A DNA stretch of 64,000 nucleotides from Saprospiraceae bacterium (GTDB lineage: Bacteria; Bacteroidota; Bacteroidia; Chitinophagales; Saprospiraceae). The stretch lies in the NCBI GenBank assembly GCA_016722295.1, contig JADKGL010000030.1, positions 62,001 through 126,000 on the forward strand. Reading direction: 5' to 3'. Of the stretch, positions 33,874-42,866 are shown one piece after another; position 1 is the stretch's first letter, and every line of letters starts with the position of its first letter. The notes under the pieces were generated by a model. That model worked only from the letters and a program-made list of their open reading frames with translations. It did no database searches and was not told the DNA's origin. A program made the position numbers and the translations under genes.

Positions 33874-35685
33874 TTAATGTCTCATTGGCAATTTCCAAAA
33901 GAAAATACTATCACAACCATTATTTTGTTTCACGGTATCAGAATATAATCCAGCATTTGCAATCAATTTTCCTCTCCACAAATAAATATCATTATTGCAT
34001 TTCGATACAGTACTATTCTCTACATAATTTTGATTGCTATTTATTGCAATAGTATCTTTACTTATACAATTCATACTGTCTATAATATTAACAGCGTACA
34101 CACCAGACATTGTAATATCTAAATAAGAATTAGTACTGCCATCATTCCAAGTATGCATTCCTGTTTGCTTAGGATCTATTCTGAAATTTGTTAAATTACA
34201 TATACTCGTATCATTGCCTAAAAATCCATAGTTCAAGCCTCCAAAACGTACTTTTATAAAGGCTGTATCATATCCACATGTATCTTGTTTTACGATATAC
34301 AAATAGGTTTTCTGACCTTCTAAATGATTTTTCGGATTTATTAATAAACTATCTGGATACCAAACACCATCAATTGTAGCGTTCGTTGAAAGCAAACTAT
34401 TTATTGAAAATTCTGACTCTGATCTGCACACTATTTTTTCTAAATCATCTCCTGCACAGCTCAATCTTGGCACATCTATATGTGATACTGCTAATTTTGA
34501 TTTTTTTATACAAGAATGTGCAATGATCTCAATATCTCGAAACCCTAATGTAGGACAATCCTTTGTATTGCAATAATAAATTTGGCGAATGCATTGCATG
34601 AGTTCTGTATTACTCAGTGATCTATTGATAAGAGTAAATTGTGAATCAGATCTTTGGACAAAAGAACTAAAAGAACATGTATTCAATATTAATTTTTCAA
34701 AATTGGTATCTAATATTCCTTTTATTTCAAAAGTAACTGAATCTATAATTTCTCCATTATCTTTGAAATTAATATCAAGATCACAGATTTCTATTCTTTG
34801 TGGACAGCCTGTATTCTGAAAGTCATATCCAAAAGATCCCGAGCTATTATTTGAATCCAGATCCAGATCAAAAGGACAATTTAAGTCAAGTGGTCGTGCG
34901 GCTATCCCCCAAAAATAATTTTTTGCAAATCGACAGAGGAATGTAAATTTTCCGGTATTAAAATCTAAGGTACTCATGCCATGTGGTATAGAAGGATGTC
35001 CCACATCTTCACTTAAGACATAGGTTACCCAGTTCCCACAAGAAGTTTCCAAGGAAGTCATACATACCAAAGTATCATGAGGATATATCGATCCTGTATC
35101 AAATTTGAACACTTCCACACTTTGACTAGGATCGATGATGTTGATTCTATAAATCGAATTTCTATACATTCCATAGAGGTTGCCATCTCTCCATGTAGTG
35201 TTGACAAAATTGTAAGGAGAGGTCGTGCCATGATGTTTCCACTTCATTGTTTTAAGATCAAAACTCTTCAATGAATCTCGACTGGTCGTATATAGAACAT
35301 CACAATTATCTGCATCCAGATTATTCCATTTTATGGGACTGTTAAAATTATATGGAAAAGAAATAATTTTTTTTTCGCATCCCGTTAAAGTATCAAAAAT
35401 ACTTATAAAACTGATAAATGTATTGTTCATAGCATAAGCAGTTTTTTTACTATCAAAAGCTATACCTCCATTATGGCCAATTGCAACTCCGTCATAAGCA
35501 AAACAATATCCATTAACATTTCTAGTGACGGTGTCTTGCTGACAATTCCATACTGTAATAGAATAAATTTCACTAGCACCTAAAGTTCTGCCACTATATC
35601 CACAATACAATTTTTGAGAAGTCAATGTGCTTATGCTGAGCAGCACAAGCACATTGATTGCAGTTATTTTCCCTATATAGCTCAC
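33874..35685 (-). CDS. Gliding-motility-type T9SS protein, N-terminal part (frameshifted)
   Basis: After a signal peptide (ITAINVLVLLSISTLTSQ) comes a propeller-like region (HNGGIAFDSKKTAYAMNN, DNCDVLYTTSRDSLKSFDLK), then Cys-rich adhesive modules, FLGNDTSICNLTNFRI and WRGKLIANAGLYSDTV...NGCDSIFFW. The last words are the SprB/gliding-type repeat that should lead into the sorting domain now found in the next frame. The full protein would be about 970 aa, exported by the T9SS. Confidence 0.75.
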   Translation of the reverse strand: MSYIGKITAINVLVLLSISTLTSQKLYCGYSGRTLGASEIYSITVWNCQQDTVTRNVNGYCFAYDGVAIGHNGGIAFDSKKTAYAMNNTFISFISIFDTLTGCEKKIISFPYNFNSPIKWNNLDADNCDVLYTTSRDSLKSFDLKTMKWKHHGTTSPYNFVNTTWRDGNLYGMYRNSIYRINIIDPSQSVEVFKFDTGSIYPHDTLVCMTSLETSCGNWVTYVLSEDVGHPSIPHGMSTLDFNTGKFTFLCRFAKNYFWGIAARPLDLNCPFDLDLDSNNSSGSFGYDFQNTGCPQRIEICDLDINFKDNGEIIDSVTFEIKGILDTNFEKLILNTCSFSSFVQRSDSQFTLINRSLSNTELMQCIRQIYYCNTKDCPTLGFRDIEIIAHSCIKKSKLAVSHIDVPRLSCAGDDLEKIVCRSESEFSINSLLSTNATIDGVWYPDSLLINPKNHLEGQKTYLYIVKQDTCGYDTAFIKVRFGGLNYGFLGNDTSICNLTNFRIDPKQTGMHTWNDGSTNSYLDITMSGVYAVNIIDSMNCISKDTIAINSNQNYVENSTVSKCNNDIYLWRGKLIANAGLYSDTVKQNNGCDSIFFWKLPMRH

Positions 35686-36016
35686 AAAAGAAAAATTTAT
35701 AATTTTACAAATCGCGATGAATATACTTTTTCAGAAGTTTTATATTCAATATAATAGATTTGAAGCAAAATTTTATTTGCCCCCCAGTTCTTTACAAAAT
35801 TAAATTTGTGGGTAAGTGATTGGGTTTGAAGGTTTGCGAAAACATTCGTCTTTTTCATAATATAAGTGTGTTTTGGTTACATGTTGTCATCATCGACGAG
35901 GTGTGAGTGAATCATCATTCGCGCAGGCTCCGTAGGTGATGAGACAAATATACAGACTTTTACACAATACGCATATTATTTTTTATATATATTTCTCTTA
36001 ATATGAAAAATTATTC
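35686..36016. other. 331-bp gap between two T9SS cargo genes
   Basis: No gene is seen. A GC-richer patch (35884-35945) stands out against the AT-rich flanks, but I could not assign it. Confidence 0.35.
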
Positions 36017-36670
36017 CTACATCTGCACAAATTTCTTCACCACTGAAATTCCATCAGACAATGTTATTTTACAGGTATAAACTCCTCTCTGAAGCCCAAA
36101 AATTTCTCTATCAATACTGCCTTCATTTGATATTCCCTTTTCATGGTGTACAACTTGACCAAATAAATTGACGACTTCAAAAGTATAATTTTTGTTTGTG
36201 CCTAGTTCAGCTTTTATTACCGAAACTCCATAAGATGAAGCACATATAATATTTACATCATTCTCTATATCATTATTAGAAGTCGATGTTTGAAAGACTA
36301 CATTTATAGGATGCTGAGTGCCATCATTTAGCACTGCTATGTTGCTTATCGTCTTTACAGACAAATCGAATGCTTCACTAAGTTTAAAATTGTCTAGTGC
36401 AGTAAATTTTACACTTGTAGGTTCACTAATCTCATTTGCGCCATTTCTATCTTGATTAAAAACCATTCGTACATCATTCTTGTAATCATAGGAAGCTCTA
36501 TGTCCCAATAAATGATTTGTGTCCATTGAGATTTTGTCAGAACTATATTTAAGGTTGAATTGCATTCCTTCTAGATCTGGAATCTTCGACAAATCAATCT
36601 CCATTTCGTAGTTTTTTCCTGCCTCGCAGTTGAAGCATAAACTTCCCCATTTCCACATAAACCTGGACAA
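36017..36670 (-). CDS. T9SS type A sorting-domain protein, C-terminal part (frameshifted)
   Basis: The coherent sequence starts at about KNYEMEIDLSKIPDLEGMQF, a cohesin/dockerin-like beta-sandwich segment, then NIAVLNDGTQHPINVVF and a clear type A sorting domain (TFEVVNLFGQVVHH, IDREIFGLQRGVYTCKITLS, VVKKFVQM). The first about 20 residues after the ATG overlap the other frame and are not natural. One A added to the run near 36613 joins it to the upstream frame. Confidence 0.7.
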   Translation of the reverse strand: MSRFMWKWGSLCFNCEAGKNYEMEIDLSKIPDLEGMQFNLKYSSDKISMDTNHLLGHRASYDYKNDVRMVFNQDRNGANEISEPTSVKFTALDNFKLSEAFDLSVKTISNIAVLNDGTQHPINVVFQTSTSNNDIENDVNIICASSYGVSVIKAELGTNKNYTFEVVNLFGQVVHHEKGISNEGSIDREIFGLQRGVYTCKITLSDGISVVKKFVQM

Positions 36671-36828
36671 ATTTTATAGTCAGCTATACATTCAATTTTT
36701 GGAGGAATAGTATCATTCGCACAATCTTGTGCCCAAAATGAAGAACAATTCAATAGGGAAAATAAAACAAAACAATGCAATGTCTTAGTGGCATTTGCAA
36801 GGACAAACTCAATAGGATCAAATTTCAT
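36571..36828 (-). CDS. T9SS type A sorting-domain protein, N-terminal part (frameshifted)
   Basis: A signal-peptide-like segment (TLHCFVLFSLLNCSSFWA) is followed by a short Cys-rich piece (DCANDTIPPKIECIADYKIC). The frame continues into STARQEK and should go on as NYEMEIDLSK, which is found in the next frame. The joined protein would be about 270 aa. Confidence 0.6.
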   Translation of the reverse strand: MKFDPIEFVLANATKTLHCFVLFSLLNCSSFWAQDCANDTIPPKIECIADYKICPGLCGNGEVYASTARQEKTTKWRLICRRFQI

Positions 36829-36991
36829 AATATGTGTATTTAATTAAATTTCAGAGTTTTAGTATTGGTTTGTGTTTGTATTGAAATGCTAATATAGTGA
36901 TATATTCTGAAAAGAAATTTTTCCTTTGATATTACTTTTAAAAATTATCAAAACATGAAAATATGTAGTAGATAAATTTACTTCGCTGTCT

Positions 36992-37984
36992 TTAGAATGG
37001 CAATTCATCATCACTTTTATCCGATCCTGAAGATTTATTTGTATCGCCTTTCCAATTCAAAATATTACTATTTAGCAAATCTATGTGATCCAATGTTTTC
37101 CTTAATTCATCATGAGAAATTGGAACCATCTGAAAACTGCCATCTCCATTATACCAAAATTTTACTGTAAGGTATTTAACCATTTGCTCATATCTCCTTT
37201 TTGAATCAATCCTCAATAGAATTGAATTTATTATCTCATCATTAAACAATGACATCAAGGCATTTGATATTGCATCCATTTCATTACGTTGCAAACTGTC
37301 TGTGGGTGGAAATATTTCAGGTGCCAAATCCAACCATTCCCCCAAAGATTTTATTGGGCCAATTTTTTGATCTTCCTCTTCGATTTCTCCATAAAGAATT
37401 CGAAATGTTGTAACAGAAGGCAAATTATCCAAACTATTTGAAATGTCATTGCAAAGCTGAACTACGTATTTATTTTCAATGAAGTCGGCTTTCTTTTCTT
37501 CCTCATCTTCATCAATCTCCTCACAAAAATCTTGATCCAAATAAAAACCCCTGCAAGAACACCAGCCGTCTAGTACGCAGTCTTCGGGTGAGCCAGTACA
37601 AAAATCATGATAATACGTCCCACTTGTTCCTTTAAAATCAGGAAAGCCTTTGTCCCAGATGTCAGTTAATAATTTATATTTACTTTTCAGTGGCATAATT
37701 TCTGGAAGCACAACTTCATTATTTATGCACTTCAACAAATCCACCATCGCATTATAAACTGCTCCTGCCTCCTCCTCTGTTAACTTTTCAGCTGGTGGAA
37801 ATTCAATTTGTTGAATACCAAATATACTTTCCCCTCCTTCCATATTATCCTCCAATTCCATATAGAGCTCGGACTCAAGAAAATCATCTGCATTTGGATC
37901 CTTCTGCTGCGATAAATTTAGATCTCTATGTTCTCTTGCAGCAACTTTTAATTTCTCTATTAATTGAGTAATGTATCTCTTCAT
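36992..37984 (-). CDS. Conserved protein with internally duplicated domain
   Basis: From the ATG at 37984 (MKRYITQLIEKLKVAA) the protein has 330 aa; the frame extends upstream to 38083 with an unlikely start. Two similar units are visible: about 54-120 (IFGIQQIEFPPAEKLTEEEA) and about 217-283 (WLDLAPEIFPPTDSLQRNEM), each followed by an amphipathic helical pair. A Cys cluster (DFCTGSPEDCVLDGWCSC, residues 129-144) between them could bind metal. Acidic linkers. No signal peptide. Similar proteins occur in other Bacteroidota without known function. Confidence 0.7.
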   Translation of the reverse strand: MKRYITQLIEKLKVAAREHRDLNLSQQKDPNADDFLESELYMELEDNMEGGESIFGIQQIEFPPAEKLTEEEAGAVYNAMVDLLKCINNEVVLPEIMPLKSKYKLLTDIWDKGFPDFKGTSGTYYHDFCTGSPEDCVLDGWCSCRGFYLDQDFCEEIDEDEEEKKADFIENKYVVQLCNDISNSLDNLPSVTTFRILYGEIEEEDQKIGPIKSLGEWLDLAPEIFPPTDSLQRNEMDAISNALMSLFNDEIINSILLRIDSKRRYEQMVKYLTVKFWYNGDGSFQMVPISHDELRKTLDHIDLLNSNILNWKGDTNKSSGSDKSDDELPF

Positions 37985-38161
37985 AGGATGATTTAATTTA
38001 GATCTATCAAAGTTAATATAAAATCGAATAGCAAAAGCAAATATTATTGAAATTCTCAATCTACAAACTGAAATAGTACTCACAAAAGCATACTACTCTC
38101 TGTACCTTTAAACTTATTAATTTTAATCTTTAGTAATCGCAAATGAGCTTCTAAACAATTT

Positions 38162-39778
38162 CTATTTCCAAAACTTATATTTTGAGACTGTATTATTCTC
38201 AGCCTCCAAAGAAAGTATATAAAAACCCGGTACATATTCTTCAATTCCAATAGTCATCTCCTTGTAACTATCTGCTTCTTTCTGCAACAATACTTTTCCA
38301 TCAACTGTACTTATCTGAATTTTAACATTCTTACTAGGATAATTAGAACTGATTCGCAATTCATTACTATTTGAATGGATACTAAATTTCTGTTTCACAT
38401 CACTATGAACATCAGTAGTAGCGCATTGTCCAAGCAAATCCATTTGAATCGTCTCCACTTGAACTTCATTTTCAGAAACTGAAGGTGTATCTATGACCGT
38501 CTTTATGGACAAATCATCAGTCATCTCTACAGGATCTTTTGTCACATTGAAATTAAATGACTTTTCACATGTTCCAATAGTTTGAAAATGTTGAGAGGCT
38601 GTTGTAATAATATTATCAATACTATTCGATGGTAGCGCTGCTAATAGTAGGTTGCGTGTAGCACTCTGAAACGTAGAAACTGAATTCGACGCAATACTAA
38701 AATTGTGAAATTTCTCCCAAGTTAATTCTGTAGCCTTTTCAGGAATCGCATTGAGTGCATTTATTCTTACTAAAGCATATCCCAAGAGACCATTTGTAAC
38801 TGGTCGCTGTCCCGATAAAATAAAATTTACATTTGATACTGAAAAATCTTCTAATATTAATTCAGGAGAATAATTTCTCCATGTGCGCAATACAAGATTC
38901 GAATCTAGCATCGTGATCAATATCGGACCTGCGTCAGATCGACCAACTATTGCTTGGGTCGCTACATGTAAATTAGATCCATTCGTCCCTAGAAATATTC
39001 TACCAAATCTAAATTGAGTCGTTTTAGTTGCATCAAAAAATTTCATATTTTTTGAGAATAAAATAGTTCCATCACTGGAAATTGCAGTGAGTAGAATCAA
39101 TTTATTCAATTCAGACTCCATTCCTTTGTATCCTGCCAAAACCAATTGATTGTTACTGCTCACTATTATATTTGAAAAATGGATCGCTTGGGCACTGTCT
39201 CGAGTAGTTATTGTATTTCTTGAAATTAAATTGCCATTTTTATCAAATTGGATTACTTGTGCAAATCCATCTTCATCATATAACAATGATATTTTATTGT
39301 CATGAATCAAAAGATCTCCTAAGCTAGTGGATGTTCTGGCAGCTAAACTTTTGCACCAGACTAGCTTTTTTAGGGTTAGATTAAATTTTACTAAATGAAT
39401 TGTACTAGGTCCAAAATCCACATGTGTAGCACTACAAAATAAATACAAATCCGTCCCATCCAATACACTAGCTAATCCTAGCAAATTTTTATTTTCAATC
39501 GTCAAAGCTAATGATTCTGTAATCTGTGCTTTCGCATCAAGCTTCTGTATAAAAATACCACTTTCTTGAAAAACTTCATCTTGAAAAAAATTACTCACTA
39601 CATAGCTCGCTCCTGCTTGTGAACTAGTTTGAGAACTAAGCTGGATCGAGACTATATCAGAAAATTTATAGGTTTTGTTTTGTGGCGAATAGGATTGTTG
39701 GAAATCTTGTGCGATACATGGTGAAAGCAAAATTCCATAACTAGATAATAAAATTATTTTTTTCAATATTGTCTTCAT
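38162..39778 (-). CDS. Secreted T9SS type A sorting-domain protein
   Basis: An intact 538-aa protein: signal peptide (ILLSSYGILLSPCIA), a long beta-rich region with propeller-like repeats (VSIQLSSQTSSQAGASYVVS, IHDNKISLLYDEDGFAQVIQ), and a C-terminal sorting domain (ELRISSNYPSKNVKIQI, STVDGKVLLQKE, IEEYVPGFYILSLE). The ligand or enzymatic role is unknown. It is probably a single-gene unit. Confidence 0.8.
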   Translation of the reverse strand: MKTILKKIILLSSYGILLSPCIAQDFQQSYSPQNKTYKFSDIVSIQLSSQTSSQAGASYVVSNFFQDEVFQESGIFIQKLDAKAQITESLALTIENKNLLGLASVLDGTDLYLFCSATHVDFGPSTIHLVKFNLTLKKLVWCKSLAARTSTSLGDLLIHDNKISLLYDEDGFAQVIQFDKNGNLISRNTITTRDSAQAIHFSNIIVSSNNQLVLAGYKGMESELNKLILLTAISSDGTILFSKNMKFFDATKTTQFRFGRIFLGTNGSNLHVATQAIVGRSDAGPILITMLDSNLVLRTWRNYSPELILEDFSVSNVNFILSGQRPVTNGLLGYALVRINALNAIPEKATELTWEKFHNFSIASNSVSTFQSATRNLLLAALPSNSIDNIITTASQHFQTIGTCEKSFNFNVTKDPVEMTDDLSIKTVIDTPSVSENEVQVETIQMDLLGQCATTDVHSDVKQKFSIHSNSNELRISSNYPSKNVKIQISTVDGKVLLQKEADSYKEMTIGIEEYVPGFYILSLEAENNTVSKYKFWK

Positions 39779-39884
39779 AAATATCTATATTTTAAATTAC
39801 AAAATAAATCCAAATTGTCATATCCTATATCTTACAAAATAAAATAACTAAGATTTTTACTTACTAAAAATAAAATAAGTTACA

Positions 39885-40361
39885 TTACATTTTAGCATTT
39901 TTTCTCATAAAATTATCCAATAATGTATTTGTTCCCTTTTGCATCTTATGCTTGAAAAACGAAGACCATCCGATTAAAACACCTGTCATTCCCAAGGCTT
40001 GTTTTGCCCATTTATACAGACTAAATTGATCTTTATGTTTTATAATTAATCCATCTTGAAAATGAAAACTTGCTTGTACATGATTAATTACTTTTCTTCC
40101 AGTTTTACTAAAATAGTATTCTGCAATCCAATATGCACTGCCAGAAGTTTCATCCGCCTCAACATTGGAAAAACTCAATTTAATTTCACCATTACTGCTC
40201 AATAATAACATACGCCACATATTCTTTGCACGATCTCCTTCAAGCTTTCCAAATGCAGGATCTTCAAATTGAATTTTATCATGATAACAACTCAACATTC
40301 CTTCAATATCACTCGCAGCAAATGCGCGATAAAAATTTTCAATGATTTGTTTGTTTGACAT
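39885..40361 (-). CDS. SnoaL/NTF2-like protein
   Basis: The ATG at 40361 gives MSNKQIIENFYRAFAASDIE, the usual start of SnoaL-like folds; a second ATG lies at 40379. The cone-shaped domain continues with MLSCYHDKIQFEDPAFGKLE and a tryptophan-rich middle. Such proteins are isomerases, hydrolases or binding proteins; no substrate is evident. C-terminal basic tail. Confidence 0.8.
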   Translation of the reverse strand: MSNKQIIENFYRAFAASDIEGMLSCYHDKIQFEDPAFGKLEGDRAKNMWRMLLLSSNGEIKLSFSNVEADETSGSAYWIAEYYFSKTGRKVINHVQASFHFQDGLIIKHKDQFSLYKWAKQALGMTGVLIGWSSFFKHKMQKGTNTLLDNFMRKNAKM

Positions 40362-40501
40362 GTATACTTGTTTTTTCAAAGTAAAAATAATAAATTCTTA
40401 CAAAGTAAAGAATTAATTCTATCTTTTCTGTAAAATCTTGTTTCGAAAGAATAATTTGAAGTGCAGACTTGATTCAATTATAAACAGTCATTAATATGAA
40501 T

Positions 40502-40509
40502 TACCTTTG
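40502..40509 (+). promoter_or_regulatory. Possible -7 box at the start of the radical SAM gene
   Basis: TACCTTTG matches TAnnTTTG. It overlaps the TTG that begins the longest frame at 40507, so if this is the promoter, translation must begin further in. Confidence 0.35.
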
Positions 40510-41544
40510 CTAAAATTTAAATTTTTGCTTTCTGCCATTTCTAGATATCGACATACCATAAGCTTGTATAGGCTTTGGAATCTATTACTAGTGAAACTAT
40601 CATTTTTTATATCAACCAAAGTAAAAAAAACAGTATTCACTGCAATGCCGGTTTCGATTTCTATTGAACCAACAACTGCTTGTAATTTGCGTTGTCCCGA
40701 GTGTCCTTCTGGCCTAAGAAGCTTCACTCGTCCCACAGGGAATATAAAATTTGAGCTATTTAAACGCACCATTGATCAAATGCATTCACATGTGATGCAG
40801 CTTAATTTTTATTTTCAAGGAGAGCCCTTCATTCATCCACAATTTTGTGACATGGTAAGTTATGCACATGCTAAAAAAATATACACCATGACATCTACTA
40901 ATGCACATTTTTTGCATCCCGCTCAATGCACTGCTGTTATTCAAAGTGGACTGGATGAATTGATCATTTCTGTAGATGGAACCACTCAAGAAACTTATGA
41001 ACTTTATCGCAAAGAAGGAGATCTTTCAAAAGTACTACAAGGTGCAAAAAATATGATTGAAGCGAAAAAAAATACAAAATCAAAAACACCATATCTCGTA
41101 TTTCAATTTTTAGTAGTCAAACATAATGAACATCAAATACAAGATCTCTATAGATTAGCGGAAGAATATGGGATTGATGAAGTAAGATTGAAAACAGCCC
41201 AAATTTACAACTTCAAGCAAGGATCTGATCTAATTCCAGAACAAGAAGTTTATTCTCGGTATCGAAAAACACCCAATGGTGAATATCAGATTAAAAATCA
41301 ACTGCTCAATGAATGTTGGAGAATGTGGCAAGGTTGTGTCATCACTTGGGATGGAAGAGTAGTTCCCTGTTGTTTTGATAAAGATGCTAGTCATGTCTTA
41401 GGGAAAATGGAAAATGAATCATTTAAGGCTATCTGGAAAGGAGAACAATATACAAATTTTAGAAATCAATTATTTATAAGTCGTAGCAAAATCGAGATTT
41501 GTCAAAACTGTTCTGAAGGCAGTAAAGTTTTTTCAGATATTTAA
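40507..41544 (+). CDS. Radical SAM/SPASM-domain enzyme
   Basis: Cys motif CNLRCPEC (C59, C63, C66 by this numbering) for the 4Fe-4S cluster and SAM, then a TIM-barrel middle (FQGEPFIHPQF, ELIISVDGTTQETYELYRKE), and a C-terminal SPASM segment (WDGRVVPCCFDKD, ICQNCSEG) that binds auxiliary clusters. Substrates of the family include peptides and sugars; none is indicated here. The first ATG is at 40645 (MPVSISIEPTTACN), but the residues before it look conserved in style, so the true start probably lies upstream, at the TTG at 40507 or nearby. Confidence 0.8.
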   Translation: MLKFKFLLSAISRYRHTISLYRLWNLLLVKLSFFISTKVKKTVFTAMPVSISIEPTTACNLRCPECPSGLRSFTRPTGNIKFELFKRTIDQMHSHVMQLNFYFQGEPFIHPQFCDMVSYAHAKKIYTMTSTNAHFLHPAQCTAVIQSGLDELIISVDGTTQETYELYRKEGDLSKVLQGAKNMIEAKKNTKSKTPYLVFQFLVVKHNEHQIQDLYRLAEEYGIDEVRLKTAQIYNFKQGSDLIPEQEVYSRYRKTPNGEYQIKNQLLNECWRMWQGCVITWDGRVVPCCFDKDASHVLGKMENESFKAIWKGEQYTNFRNQLFISRSKIEICQNCSEGSKVFSDI

Positions 41545-41789
41545 CACCACTACTAATCAACAGATTACATATTTAAAAAAAATGAATTAAAAATATTCTG
41601 ATTATTTCCAAGTAAATCCTATTATTTTTATAAGAATTTATAGAAATTTGCAATTCATAGGAAAATTCCGAAAAATTATTTAAAGCCTTACCTATAGCGT
41701 TTTTTAATTGTTTGAAATTAAGTAAATTCTATACGGGCTTCGCTTATGCTTTCGAAATTGACTCAAGGAATCAAATCAAACGGGAAAAC

Positions 41790-42827
41790 ATGATACAATC
41801 GCAAGTATTCTATAAGGCTATTATTCAAGGAAGGTTAGAATTTGGAACAGACAAATCTTATCAAAAAATCCTCGCCTTATATTCACAACGGATGGAGACC
41901 TTGTACAAAAGAGATTTACTCTTCAAAGCGCCTGAATTAATTTTTTTTGAATCCGAAAAAGCATTAGTTATTGAGCGGTACATTGGCACTTCTACTGAAA
42001 AACAATGGAAAAGCACTGTATCAATGTTTGAATATTGCGCGCAATTTGCATTTAGTGGTACAATTAATGCTTGGCTTGCTGACAATGGTAAATTACTAGG
42101 TCATAGTCAAATCGAGCCAGCTGGTGAAAAAAGCATGGTCATGCTGTACCTAGAAGGGAAAAAACTATCTACTCAAAAGGGTTCTGAAAAAGAAGCCTTA
42201 AGTCTTTTGACTGAAGCAATTGAAAAACATGAGCGTCATTCTGAAGCATATGAAAAAAGAGGCTATCTCAATTATCACTTGAAAAACTATTCAGATGCAA
42301 TCTACGACTTCAAAAAAAGTGTTCACTTTGATGTCATGAATGCTTCTTCTCATTATGGTCTTGCAAGAGCATATATGATCAAGAAAGAATTCCAATCTGC
42401 TATACAATCATTAGAAGATACGATCAAACATTCTATTGCATTACAACCCATCTATTGGGCTGCGAGAAGAGTTAAAGCAGAGTGTCATTTGGCTTTAAAA
42501 CAATACGATAAATCTGCTTTTGAATATAAATTATTCGCTACGCGATCATTTAATCAAGATGATCCCAACTTTAAACATCAAGCAAAAAGTCTCTACAACT
42601 ATGGCAAAGTTTTATTTGCCCTAGGTCAAATAGATGCTGCTTTAGAGTTTTTTGACAAGAGTCTTGCTATGGCAAAAAACCATGAAGATAGCCACAATGC
42701 CGAATTTTTTATGGATCGAGCTATGGCGCGTAAAGCGGCGGGTCAATCTGATTATATTCTTGATCTTAGAAAGGCCTCGGAATTGGGTTTGGCTTCTGCT
42801 ACTGAATTATTAGCAGAAAAACCATAA
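41790..42827 (+). CDS. TPR-repeat protein
   Basis: A 345-aa protein from the ATG at 41790; a TTG at 41712 would add 26 residues. Residues about 140-330 carry several tetratricopeptide repeats (HSEAYEKRGYLNYHLKNYSD, ASSHYGLARAYMIKKEFQSA, SLYNYGKVLFALGQIDAALE). The N-terminal third shows no known domain. No signal peptide, so probably cytoplasmic. It precedes the PorE-like gene by 39 bp and may be co-transcribed. Confidence 0.7.
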   Translation: MIQSQVFYKAIIQGRLEFGTDKSYQKILALYSQRMETLYKRDLLFKAPELIFFESEKALVIERYIGTSTEKQWKSTVSMFEYCAQFAFSGTINAWLADNGKLLGHSQIEPAGEKSMVMLYLEGKKLSTQKGSEKEALSLLTEAIEKHERHSEAYEKRGYLNYHLKNYSDAIYDFKKSVHFDVMNASSHYGLARAYMIKKEFQSAIQSLEDTIKHSIALQPIYWAARRVKAECHLALKQYDKSAFEYKLFATRSFNQDDPNFKHQAKSLYNYGKVLFALGQIDAALEFFDKSLAMAKNHEDSHNAEFFMDRAMARKAAGQSDYILDLRKASELGLASATELLAEKP

Positions 42828-42866
42828 GAATTTTATACACATTTCGTTTTAATTAGAAATTTACCA

